Assembly: GCA_944322355.1 (NCBI GenBank)
Contig: CALUOT010000023.1
Coordinates: forward strand, 1-40,169
Source of the DNA: an uncultured Bacteroides sp.
Lineage (GTDB): Bacteria > Bacteroidota > Bacteroidia > Bacteroidales > Bacteroidaceae
DNA length: 40,169 nt
Reading direction: 5' to 3'
Each line of letters opens with the position of its first letter. The first letter of the stretch is position 1. Made by a program: the position numbers and the translations under genes. Below the pieces are notes generated by a model. That model searched no databases and was not told the DNA's origin. It saw only the letters and a list, made by a program, of their open reading frames with translations. Shown one piece after another: positions 19,301 through 25,405 of this stretch.

Positions 19301-19746
19301 ATGCGGCCTTTGTTGACGAACAGGTAACGCTGTCCGTTGACGTCGACGATGTGTCCCGGGTCGATGCCGGCCGAACCTTTCACTTCCACCGGATCGCTCC
19401 ACGGTCCCCGGATGTTCTCGGCCGTGCAGACATACACCTTGCGGTTGGCCGGATAGTACAGGTAGTATTTTCCGTTATGCTTCAGCAGTTCGGGAGCCAT
19501 GGCGTTGCCTATCTTCCCCGTGCCCACCCGGCATATCGGTTCCCAGTTCACCAGGTCCTGCGAATGCCAGATGAGGAATCCCGGTGTGTACTGGAACGGC
19601 GAGTGTGTCATGTAGAAATCGCGTCCTTCCCGCAGGATAGTGGGGTCGGCATAGTCTCCGGCCAGGATGCAGCGCGGGAAGCCCTGTGCCCAGGCGGAGA
19701 GTGTCACACTCAGAAACAGAAAAAGGAATAAAGATACTTTTTTCAT
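16327..19746 (-). CDS. Secreted triple-GH43 glycoside hydrolase
   Basis: This 1139-residue protein has a signal peptide (residues 1-21, cut after AWAQ). Three five-blade propeller regions of glycoside hydrolase family 43 type follow. Region 1 (about 25-310) has ADPT (D34), GIDPGH (D129) and YLESPK (E188), followed by a beta-sandwich (about 315-490) like the C-terminal domain of GH43 xylosidases. Region 2 (about 500-800) has IRDPH (D548), AIDGD (D686) and CEAPH (E736) and resembles the BT3655-like branch. Region 3 (about 825-1139) has YADPE (D842), LIDPD (D967), YGEGSY (E1021) and GTGHHAV. Each carries the Asp/Asp/Glu expected for inverting arabinofuranosidase or xylosidase activity. It probably trims plant arabinan or arabinoxylan side chains at the cell surface or in the periplasm. 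No SusC/SusD pair or regulator is adjacent, so it stands outside an obvious polysaccharide locus. Confidence 0.9.
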   Translation of the reverse strand: MKKVSLFLFLFLSVTLSAWAQGFPRCILAGDYADPTILREGRDFYMTHSPFQYTPGFLIWHSQDLVNWEPICRVGTGKIGNAMAPELLKHNGKYYLYYPANRKVYVCTAENIRGPWSDPVEVKGSAGIDPGHIVDVNGQRYLFVNKGRMAPLTADGLALADTLKTVHRGWEIPKHWVTEGEWPETYLESPKLIYHNGYYYLTSAEGGTAGPATSHMVVSARAKSLEGPWEESPYNPVIHTYSETDPWWSKGHGTLIDDADGRWWIVYHAYANGYHSLGRQTLLEPVEWTSDGWFRTVKTAPLPRAEKAIRHGFDLNDDFTSPQLDLQWTFYREYAPEAIRSGDGKLQMEGKGQTAGNARYLLMTAEDKGYDVQVRLEKTGGKQAGLMLFYNEKYYSGVTTDGKSFYLYDQGKLHGTVPNRIGKSCTLRLRNLGNRMTAQVSKDGKAWTTLAEGLDLSAMNHNRCRGFLAIRPGLLVMGKGKATFSDFRYQSHRPDEKNMAAYLMVYHKDEDHGLHMAISYDGRQFKALNDDYPVIAGDTIAQQKGIRDPHIYRGPDGAFYMAMTDLHVFAKRDGKREEEWERPGKTYGWGNNRGIVLMKSWDLIHWTRSNIQFDSLFTGWKEIGCAWAPETFYDDQTGRYMIYLTMRHKNEPNKLYYVYVNEDYNRIETEPMILFQYPNEKVSAIDGDITKVGDTYHLMYVSHDGQAGIKHATSDRPTGGWHFDPSWVDAAPMGCEAPHVFKRIGEDKWVLMYDIYRQRPMTFGFVETSDFEHYEDLGEFNNGKMRTLNFTSPKHGAIVQITAEEAANLESYWEKNKRPYNRTPLPVADNVNNPVITGYYADPEILYAEQTGRYYLYPTTDGTENWQNHDAHIYSSADLKTWKREGTALDLKKDVKWADEKLWAPCIIERKYGEGEQATYKYFYYFVAEGNIGVATSDHPAGPFHDALGKPLIAQPESGPLRGHLIDPDVFQDPATGKYYLYWGNAFLMVAELNDDMLSLKEGTQRYVIPREQQRAYHYGEGSYVFNRKGKYYFMWSENDTRSPEYRVRYTVSDSPTEVTQPVSRTIVLRKDPEKQIYGTGHHAVICKPDTDEWYIVYHRFSRPDGIQRGWSAGYYREVCIDRLYFNEDGTIKAVEPTL

Positions 19747-19793
19747 CGTTCAAAAAAATAAGGTATTAGACATTGTGTAAGCTATAGAAAGAA

Positions 19794-19824
19794 CAAAAAT
19801 AAGTAAACTTTAGGATATGACAAA
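19794..19824 (-). promoter_or_regulatory. Promoter of the triple-GH43 gene
   Basis: On the minus strand TTTG (19821-19824), 19 bp and TATTTTTG (19794-19801) fit the Bacteroides consensus, about 48 bp before the start codon. The -33 box overlaps the terminator hairpin of the decayed gene upstream. Confidence 0.7.
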
Positions 19825-19851
19825 GCCCTGGCTTGGGAAAGTCAGGGCTTT
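19822..19851 (-). terminator. Hairpin after a decayed lumazine-binding-like gene
   Basis: AAAGCCCTG (19822-19830) and CAGGGCTTT (19843-19851) form a perfect 9-bp stem with a 12-nt loop. On the minus strand it lies 59 bp past the stop of the remnant at 19911. Only a weak T-run follows. It was probably that gene's terminator. Confidence 0.5.
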
Positions 19852-19910
19852 ACATCGTTATAGTCCGAACTTGTCGTAAAGTTCGTACAACACTTGGCTG
19901 GGGACGCTGC

Positions 19911-19988
19911 TTATTGGTGGAACACTTTCGATACAATCGTCCACCGTCCGTCTATCTTCACCAGCGAATGGAAGTCGGTGAACGACAT
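19911..19988 (-). pseudogene. C-terminal remnant of a lumazine-binding (SnoaL-fold) protein
   Basis: The last 25 codons before a stop read MSFTDFHSLVKIDGRWTIVS followed by KVFHQ. This matches the usual end of putative lumazine-binding/NTF2-like proteins of Bacteroidetes, which close with a D-x-x-x-L-L-K-I-D-G-x-W-x-I-x-x-K-x-F-H pattern. Immediately upstream in this frame is a stop codon (TAG), and the remaining 100 or so residues of such a protein cannot be found in any frame. I read it as a gene that has lost most of its 5' part by deletion and frameshift. Confidence 0.6.
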
Positions 19989-20184
19989 CCCGTGCCTCTA
20001 TCGAACAACAGTCCCCGCATTAGGAGTATGCCATCGCCCCGCGGGGCATGACGCTGATTCCCATCATCGACGCCATGATAGCGTGGGGAGAACGGAATTG
20101 TCCCCATCATGGGACGTGGTACAAACAACGGAACGGTGACGCAGTTCAGTTGTAAGCAGCAGATTGAGAGGCAGCAAGGAAAAT

Positions 20185-20289
20185 TCAAGACTGAAAGGGC
20201 TGGCTTCCCGAAACATTCAGGAAAAGGAAAACCGTCATCAAAGCAAGCATCATTATACACTTTTTGCCCGGTTTGCAGTCGCTGGTCAT
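20185..20289 (-). pseudogene. Isolated signal-peptide-like fragment
   Basis: A 34-codon stretch (ATG at 20289, stop at 20185-20187) contains KKCIMMLALMTVFLFLNVSG, a basic-hydrophobic stretch typical of a secretion signal, then stops after SQPFQS. No downstream protein continues it. It may be the 5' end of another eroded secreted-protein gene in the same decayed area as the remnant at 19911. A chance reading cannot be excluded. Confidence 0.3.
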
Positions 20290-20480
20290 CTTGCAGGAAA
20301 ACTTCAACGAGTTGTTGAAGTTTTGTTGAATAAAACAGATACCACCGCTTCATATACCATAGGTTTGAGGTACTTTCTTCATGTTCACCTTTACACGGAC
20401 AACGCCCTTGTGCTGTATCATCTTCTTGCAGTTGCCGTTGTTTATCGCACTTTGTATATAGTCATCATACCCTGAATTAA

Positions 20481-20568
20481 GATTTAAAGGAAACCGCCGT
20501 CTCATTTAAAGGGAAGGCAAGGCAGTTTAAATGGGAGAGGGACTCACATCCGATGTCGTGAGAGGGCA
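20481..20568. repeat. 22-bp-pitch array B, CATTTAAAG type with a CGATGTCG unit
   Basis: GATTTAAAG (20481), CATTTAAAG (20503) and GTTTAAATG (20525) start exactly 22 bp apart. One more pitch on, at 20547, is a unit beginning CATCCGATGTCG. This unit keeps CA at positions 1-2 and CGATGTCG at positions 5-12, the same register as the unit at 7899 in array A. In A the CGATGTCG unit precedes the TTTAAA units, while in B it follows them, so the array is a mosaic of interchangeable unit types. It lies in the gene-poor AT-rich zone. The stretch from 19989 to 20980 holds no intact gene. Confidence 0.8.
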
Positions 20569-20643
20569 ACAAATAGGGATGTGAAATGTTGCTGTTTTGT
20601 TGTTATTGTTTACTATTCTCGCGAGTGTGTGGATAAGGCATTT

Positions 20644-20677
20644 AGGGTTCATTTTGGGTTCAGGGGTCATTTGAACC
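20644..20677 (+). repeat. Left arm of a 34-bp inverted repeat
   Basis: This 34-bp sequence is the reverse complement of 21839-21872 at 33 of 34 positions. It contains GGGTTCA at 20645 and 20656 (11 bp apart) and ends TGAACC. The similarity stops sharply at both ends. With its partner it brackets a segment of about 1.2 kb holding only the DUF169-like gene. Confidence 0.8.
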
Positions 20678-20828
20678 TTCTCTCGGAGAGGGATGTTTTA
20701 TATAGGTTTGATTTTCAATGGATTAATTTTTTATTACAGTTTTTGTTCCTTGATAAATAGACTTGTTTTTAATCGTCGATTTCCTCTTTTTGAAGTGCTG
20801 TTTTGTTTGGTTTTATTACTGTTTATGA

Positions 20829-20893
20829 GAGCTGGCTACCATGAAGCTTCTTTCATGGATTCCCAATAGGGCGATAGCCGCTGAATGGGGCTC
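20829..20893 (+). other. Possible structured RNA, three-way junction
   Basis: The 65 nt can fold with an outer stem GAGC/GCTC (20829-20832 with 20890-20893), an inner stem GGCTA/TAGCC (20834-20838 with 20875-20879) and, inside it, two hairpins: CCATGAA/TTCATGG (20839-20845 with 20852-20858) and CCC/GGG (20862-20864 with 20869-20871). It lies about 90 bp before the DUF169-like gene and upstream of its likely promoter. No known RNA family is recognised. The stretch between the left repeat arm and here shows nothing else. Confidence 0.3.
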
Positions 20894-20935
20894 GTTAAAA
20901 ACTGAAAAATATATGGGTCATAACAAATAGATAAC

Positions 20936-20943
20936 TATTTTTG
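20936..20943 (+). promoter_or_regulatory. Putative -7 element of the DUF169-like gene
   Basis: TATTTTTG fits TAnnTTTG, 36 bp before the ATG at 20980. A -33 TTTG at the usual distance is not visible. Confidence 0.4.
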
Positions 20944-20979
20944 TAGTCCAAAAACATAAATAATACAATTCGTAACCCA

Positions 20980-21702
20980 ATGGAGGTCAGCGTTTTTATA
21001 GAAAATATCCAGAAAGCTTTCGGAGAAAATGTACAGTTACCTTTTGCTTTTTGGTATTCTGATGAACCGATTAATGATGATTGGCAAAAAATCAACGGTT
21101 GTTTTTTTAAGGAGTTTGAAAGGTTGCTTAGTGGTGAACCCATCTCTTTAAGTGCTGATAGAATCGGGTGTATGGGAGGTAAGTTCTATACCGGTTTTTC
21201 GCCCATGAATGAAAAGATGCCTGTGTTTGTTTCAAGTAAAGAAAGGTATAAGAAGTCGCCAGAACTGGTTCTTGACTTCGTGGAAAAGGCCCATGTGCAG
21301 ATGACTACAATGCGCTATTTGAATATTTCACCGATTGCTCGACTTGAAAACTTTAATAATGTAGTGGGGATTTTCTTTTGGGCTACTCCTGATATGCTTT
21401 CAGGACTTGCCTCTTGGACATTTTACGATAACAATTCGGATGATGCAATTACTGCAAAATTTGGTTCGGGATGTTCTTCTATCTTTTCAGAAGCGACATG
21501 GGAAAACAGCAAGAATGGGAAACGTACATTTATTGGACTGTTGGATCCCTCTGTGCGTCGCTATATCCATGAGAATATATTAAGTTTTACTATACCCATG
21601 TCCCGCTTTCGGGAGATGTATTATACAATACAAGATAGCTGCTTGTTGAATACACCTGCGTGGGAAAAAATTAGGGAACGAATTAGCCGGGGTGAGGTGT
21701 AG
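20980..21702 (+). CDS. DUF169-like protein
   Basis: This 240-residue soluble protein shows no signal peptide or membrane helix. The segments PFAFWYSDEPINDDWQ, an R-I-G-C-M-G-G-K-F-Y-T-G-F stretch near residue 61, and a later block (IARLENFNNVVGIFFWATPD, then AKFGSGCSSIF) resemble the DUF169 family. Members have conserved Cys and Gly residues and no settled function. Here Cys64 and Cys167 would be the conserved cysteines. The gene is clearly more AT-rich than its neighbours, stands alone in a gene-poor zone and is bracketed by 34-bp inverted repeats, which together suggest acquisition. The assignment is from memory of the family pattern. Confidence 0.65.
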   Translation: MEVSVFIENIQKAFGENVQLPFAFWYSDEPINDDWQKINGCFFKEFERLLSGEPISLSADRIGCMGGKFYTGFSPMNEKMPVFVSSKERYKKSPELVLDFVEKAHVQMTTMRYLNISPIARLENFNNVVGIFFWATPDMLSGLASWTFYDNNSDDAITAKFGSGCSSIFSEATWENSKNGKRTFIGLLDPSVRRYIHENILSFTIPMSRFREMYYTIQDSCLLNTPAWEKIRERISRGEV

Positions 21703-21838
21703 TCCATCTTACCGCAGGTACCGCTGTGCGGCACACTGCTGCTTATGATACGTGTAATTTGGGAACTATCGGGTGCCTTCTTGAGCATATTTCTTTACAA
21801 TTCGTGCCTTTCTTCGGAGGGGGTGTTCCCCGGGAAAG

Positions 21839-21872
21839 GGTTCAAATGAACCCTGAACCCAAAATGAACCCT
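21839..21872 (-). repeat. Right arm of a 34-bp inverted repeat
   Basis: This is the inverted partner of 20644-20677 (33/34). It includes the near-palindrome GGTTCAAATGAACC and two further TGAACCC words. It lies 137 bp after the DUF169-like stop codon. The remaining spacer up to the next gene has no other ORF with support. Confidence 0.8.
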
Positions 21873-21976
21873 ACTTCCTCTTTGTGGGGCAGTTAGTTTG
21901 CTGATAATCAGTTTGATATAAAATCTGGCTTTTACTCCCTGAAGAAAAAACGAGCGTTTGCTTTTTGGAGCGAATT

Positions 21977-22054
21977 AGTGACTGGTATGGTAAAAAATGT
22001 TTTCATCTGTGCCGTTTGCCGCTCGTCGGGGGCAGGACTCGTCAGCCAGTCACT
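21977..22054. repeat. Long-loop inverted repeat upstream of the sulfatase-fold gene
   Basis: AGTGACTGG (21977-21985) pairs with CCAGTCACT (22046-22054), which is followed by TTTT. A second hairpin, CCGGAAA/TTTCCGG, follows at once. The 60-nt loop makes a terminator uncertain. It may end readthrough from the DUF169-like gene. Confidence 0.3.
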
Positions 22055-22105
22055 TTTTCCGGAAAGTTTTCCGGCAGAAAGTTAGGGCATTTGGAGAAAA
22101 AGGGT

Positions 22106-22113
22106 TATTTTTG
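22106..22113 (+). promoter_or_regulatory. Putative -7 element of the sulfatase-fold/PAP2 operon
   Basis: TATTTTTG fits TAnnTTTG, 30 bp before the chosen ATG at 22144. It supports this start over an in-frame ATG at 21997, which would lie upstream of the promoter. Confidence 0.5.
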
Positions 22114-22143
22114 TCCCCGTATTACCTAATTCATAGCAACGTC

Positions 22144-24033
22144 ATGAAAGATCGGATAGTCGGCTTCATCCAAACATATCTCCTTTTCGTTTGTCTTTTT
22201 GTGGTGCAGAAACCGCTGTTTATGCTTGTATATCGTGCCCTGTATGCGGATGTCTCGTGGACGGAGTGGTTGCGGGTCATGGTACACGGATTGCCGCTCG
22301 ACCTTTCGCTGGCAGGCTATCTGACGGCTGTCCCCGGCTTGCTGCTCATTGTTTCGGCTTGGACACTGTCGCCGGTGTGGCGGCGCGTCTGGTGCGGCTA
22401 TTTCGCCTTGGTGTGCGGCTTGATGTCCGTGATTGCGGTGACCGACGTGGTGCTTTATGACTATTGGGGCTTCCGGCTCGATTCTACCCCGTTGTTCTAT
22501 TTCTTCTCGTCGCCCAAGGACACCTTTGCCAGTGTCAGTGTCTGGCTGGTGATAGGAGGCGTGTTGCTGATGGCGGCCTATGCGGTGGTGCTTTATGGGG
22601 TCTTTTATGCCGTGTTGTTGCGCAAGGGGAAGTGGCTGCACGTGAAGTTGCCTTATCGGCGCCTGACGGTGTCGATGGTCCTGTTGCTGCTGACGGCTTT
22701 GCTCTTCATCCCCATCCGGGGTGGTTTCACGGTCTCTACGATGAACACGGGGAAGGTGTATTTCAGCTCCAACCAACGGCTGAACCATGCTGCTATCAAT
22801 CCGGCATTCAGCCTGATGGAGTCTTTGTCCAAGCAAAATGACTTTGCCGCGCAGTACCGTTTTCTGGAGCCTGCCGAGGCCGACCGGCTTTTCAACCGGA
22901 TGCTCGATCCGCAGGTCAGGGCCTTCCGTAGCGGTCGGCTTGCTTCGCCGGATACGTTGCGTCCCGACTCGGCTTCCGTCCTGTTGCGCACGCAGCGTCC
23001 CGATGTGGTGCTGGTCATTCTGGAAGGCTTTTCGTCTCATCTGATGGAGACGTTGGGAGGCGAGCCCGATGCGGCGGTCTGCCTGGACAGCCTGGCGCAG
23101 GAGGGAGTGCTCTTCACGAATTTCTATGCCAACAGCTTCCGCACAGACCGGGGCCTGGTGTCCATCCTCAGCGGCTATCCGGCGCAACCTTCGACCAGCA
23201 TCATGAAGTATCCGCGCAAGACCCAGAGCCTGCCGGCTTTGGCGGGCGTGCTGCGCGGGGCGGGATACGATACGAAGTATTACTATGGCGGCGATGCCGA
23301 CTTTACCAATATGCGTTCCTACCTGATGTCTTCGGGTTTCAGCTCGATTGTGTGCGATGCGGATTTCCCCATCGGCGACCGGCTGAGCAAGTGGGGCGTA
23401 CACGACCATTTGGTGTTCCGGCGTTTGCTGAGTGACTTGCAAGCCGAGGCGGACACGGTGACTCGTCCTCGCTTTCGGGTGCTCCAGACTTCGAGCAGCC
23501 ACGAGCCCTTTGAGGTGCCCTATCGTCGCCTGGCCAACGACCGCCTGAATGCCTTTGCGTATGCCGACAGTTGTGTGGGCGACTTCATCCGCCGCTATCG
23601 CCGGTTGCCTCAGTGGGAGCATACAGTCGTGGTGCTGGTCCCCGACCATCAAGGCGCTTATCCCGAGCAGATGGACAACCTTTCGTTCGAACGCTATCAC
23701 ATCCCCTTGTTGCTGGTGGGAGGAGCTGTGAACGGTCCGCGCCGTGTCGAGGTGTGTGGCTCTCAGCAGGACATCGCAGCCACGTTGTTGGCTCAGTTGG
23801 GCTTGCCGCATGGCGAGTTTACCTTCAGTAAGGATCTGATGAATCCCGCTTCGCCTCACTTCGCCTTCTTCACTTTCCCCGATGCTTTCGGTGTGCTGAC
23901 GCCCGACGGGAAGGCCGTGTACGACAATCAGGCGAACCGGACGGTGGTGGAAGAAGGGGCAGCCGCCACGGAGAACCTGCAAGCCGGCAAGGCTTATTTG
24001 CAGAAGTTGTATGACGACATAGCAGGGAGGTGA
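22144..24033 (+). CDS. Membrane phosphoglycerol-transferase/sulfatase-fold enzyme (LtaS/MdoB type)
   Basis: This 629-residue protein has about five N-terminal transmembrane helices (residues 1-200) and a large extracytoplasmic alkaline-phosphatase-superfamily domain. Metal and nucleophile residues are visible: Glu294 in VILEGFSSH, Thr334 in NSFRTDRGL and the D501-H502 pair in VPDHQG, with SSSHEPFEVPY between them. This is the LtaS/MdoB/OpgB pattern, in which Thr takes a phosphoglycerol or phosphoethanolamine group from a lipid donor. A Bacteroidetes enzyme would more likely modify lipid A, glycans or membrane lipids than make lipoteichoic acid. The start was set at MKDRIVGF, since the 49 codons before it are non-hydrophobic and lie upstream of the promoter. 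A PAP2 phosphatase gene follows 4 bp later, fitting joint phospholipid-linked chemistry. Confidence 0.85.
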   Translation: MKDRIVGFIQTYLLFVCLFVVQKPLFMLVYRALYADVSWTEWLRVMVHGLPLDLSLAGYLTAVPGLLLIVSAWTLSPVWRRVWCGYFALVCGLMSVIAVTDVVLYDYWGFRLDSTPLFYFFSSPKDTFASVSVWLVIGGVLLMAAYAVVLYGVFYAVLLRKGKWLHVKLPYRRLTVSMVLLLLTALLFIPIRGGFTVSTMNTGKVYFSSNQRLNHAAINPAFSLMESLSKQNDFAAQYRFLEPAEADRLFNRMLDPQVRAFRSGRLASPDTLRPDSASVLLRTQRPDVVLVILEGFSSHLMETLGGEPDAAVCLDSLAQEGVLFTNFYANSFRTDRGLVSILSGYPAQPSTSIMKYPRKTQSLPALAGVLRGAGYDTKYYYGGDADFTNMRSYLMSSGFSSIVCDADFPIGDRLSKWGVHDHLVFRRLLSDLQAEADTVTRPRFRVLQTSSSHEPFEVPYRRLANDRLNAFAYADSCVGDFIRRYRRLPQWEHTVVVLVPDHQGAYPEQMDNLSFERYHIPLLLVGGAVNGPRRVEVCGSQQDIAATLLAQLGLPHGEFTFSKDLMNPASPHFAFFTFPDAFGVLTPDGKAVYDNQANRTVVEEGAAATENLQAGKAYLQKLYDDIAGR

Positions 24034-24037
24034 GCCG

Positions 24038-24697
24038 ATGATGACCGATTTGTTATCCCACCTGATAGAGATGGACGAAGCCCTGTTGCTGGCCATTAAC
24101 GGCTGGCGGGCAGCGTGGGCGGATGCCTTTATGTATGCCTTCAGCGGCAAGTGGATATGGGTGCCGTTGTATGTCTCGCTGGTGTACGTCATTTTCCGGA
24201 ACCTGCCTTGGCGGACGGCTTTGGGTTGTGCCGTGGCCATTGCGCTGACCATTACCTTTGCCGACCAGGTGGGAGCCTCGCTCATCCGTCCCGAAGTGTG
24301 TCGCCTGCGTCCGGCCAATCCGGAGAACCCGCTCTCCGAGATGATACACATTGTGAACGGCTACCGGGGCGGACGCTACGGCTTTCCCTCGTGTCATGCT
24401 GCCAATACATTCGGCCTGGCTTTCTTCCTCGTCTACCTGTTCCGGCAGCGGATGCTCTCTGTCTTTATCCTGCTGTGGGCCTTGGTGACCTGCTATTCGC
24501 GGGCTTATCTGGGCGTACACTATCCGGGCGACCTGTTGGCCGGGGCTTTGTTGGGCTTTATCGGGGCCAGTCTTTTCTACGGGCTTTTCCGTAAGGTGTG
24601 CCGCTATCGGCGTCCCGACCCCTTGGTGCAGGGATGGATACCGCTTGCCGTGGGCGGACTGACGGTGGTGGGCATGCTGGTTTACTCCTTCTGCTGA
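24038..24697 (+). CDS. PAP2-family membrane phosphatase
   Basis: This 219-residue protein has five or six membrane segments. It carries the PAP2 motifs: motif 1 as RPEVCRLRP near residue 90 (Arg in place of the usual Lys), motif 2 GFPSCHAANTF near 124 and motif 3 SRAYLGVHYPGD near 152. The catalytic His residues lie in motifs 2 and 3. Such enzymes dephosphorylate undecaprenyl diphosphate, phosphatidylglycerol phosphate or lipid A at the outer face of the inner membrane. The 4-bp gap to the upstream transferase gene suggests co-translation, and possibly recycling of a lipid product released by it. Confidence 0.88.
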   Translation: MMTDLLSHLIEMDEALLLAINGWRAAWADAFMYAFSGKWIWVPLYVSLVYVIFRNLPWRTALGCAVAIALTITFADQVGASLIRPEVCRLRPANPENPLSEMIHIVNGYRGGRYGFPSCHAANTFGLAFFLVYLFRQRMLSVFILLWALVTCYSRAYLGVHYPGDLLAGALLGFIGASLFYGLFRKVCRYRRPDPLVQGWIPLAVGGLTVVGMLVYSFC

Positions 24698-24716
24698 GCC
24701 GGTCTTTTTCTGGGGT

Positions 24717-25188
24717 TCATCGGTCCATCCAGGCCTTGAAAGCTGCCGCTTTCTCCCGGCTTACCACGACTTCTTCTTTGGGATATCCTTTCAGCCGGAC
24801 CACCAGCTTGGAGCCGAAATAGTTGCCCACGTATTCCACACTGTCGATGCGCACGATGTACTGCCGGTTGGCGCGAAAGAAATCGTCGGGATTGAGCTGG
24901 GCTTCCAGGGCATCCATGGTGAGCGGTACGGCTTGGGAAGTGCCGTTCATCAGACGTAGGTGAGTCACCTTGTTTTCGGAGTAGACCACCTGTGCAAAGA
25001 GGGTGCATAGCAGCATCTCGTAACGTACCCTCTGTGCAGAACAGTAGCCCGAACGCTTCGCCTTGCAGAGGCAGGGAAAGACACTCGGCGAGTGATTCGA
25101 ACCGGCAAATGGTGCAACCGTCGATAGAGGCATATTGGTCTGGGTGGAAGTGTTGGGCACCGTTTTCTAAGCTATGACTGACTATCAT
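24717..25188 (-). pseudogene. Broken LytTR regulator with a foreign 5' end
   Basis: The distal part (24717-25016 in one frame, MLLCTLFAQV onward) is a nearly complete LytTR DNA-binding domain: VVYSENKVTHLRLMNG, LNPDDFFRANRQYIVRIDSV and EEVVVSREKAAAFKAWMD. It lacks the receiver domain that normally precedes it. The proximal part, from ATG 25188 in a different frame, reads MIVSHSLENGAQHFHPDQYA and continues to a segment EAFGLLFCTEGTL. That looks like the N-terminal sensing part of an AraC-type regulator, and this frame loses sense near 25016. A good promoter (25226-25256) serves the upstream part. The simplest reading is a deletion or frameshift that joined two regulators. An alternative is a functional 99-residue LytTR protein started at 25016. 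Confidence 0.6.
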
Positions 25189-25225
25189 CTTGTTATATAT
25201 TCTGTTCTTTTCGATTTTCCTGCCG

Positions 25226-25256
25226 CAAAGCTACGCCCTCTGGTCCGGCCGGGCAA
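25226..25256 (-). promoter_or_regulatory. Promoter reading into the broken LytTR regulator
   Basis: On the minus strand TTG (25254-25256), 20 bp and TAGCTTTG (25226-25233) fit the -33/-7 consensus, about 38 bp before the ATG at 25188. Confidence 0.6.
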
Positions 25257-25355
25257 GCAGAGTCTGACGGAAACGGCGAAAAACAAGACTGAACCCTCAA
25301 AAACAACTTCTCAGCAGTAGAGCGTGCTATGGAGGGAAGAAAAGTGGGGGAAGAA

Positions 25356-25387
25356 TTTGGCATTTTCCTTAATTAGACCCACCTTTG
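25356..25387 (+). promoter_or_regulatory. Promoter of the MATE gene
   Basis: TTTG (25356-25359), 20 bp and CACCTTTG (25380-25387) fit the consensus except for CA in place of TA. It ends 18 bp before the start codon. Confidence 0.5.
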
Positions 25388-25405
25388 CGGCCGCAAAATT
25401 GAAAC

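Noticed and set aside
20350-20505. A 51-codon minus-strand ORF starting inside array B
   Set aside because: Its ATG is formed by the repeat word itself. It has no recognisable family, and the next frame segment is interrupted by a stop.
20829-20893. Hammerhead or HDV-like ribozyme
   Set aside because: The fold lacks the conserved CUGAUGA/GAAA core of hammerheads and I could not form the nested double pseudoknot of HDV-like ribozymes.
20644-21872. Insertion sequence
   Set aside because: The enclosed gene has no transposase motif and no flanking target duplication was seen, so only the inverted repeats are reported.
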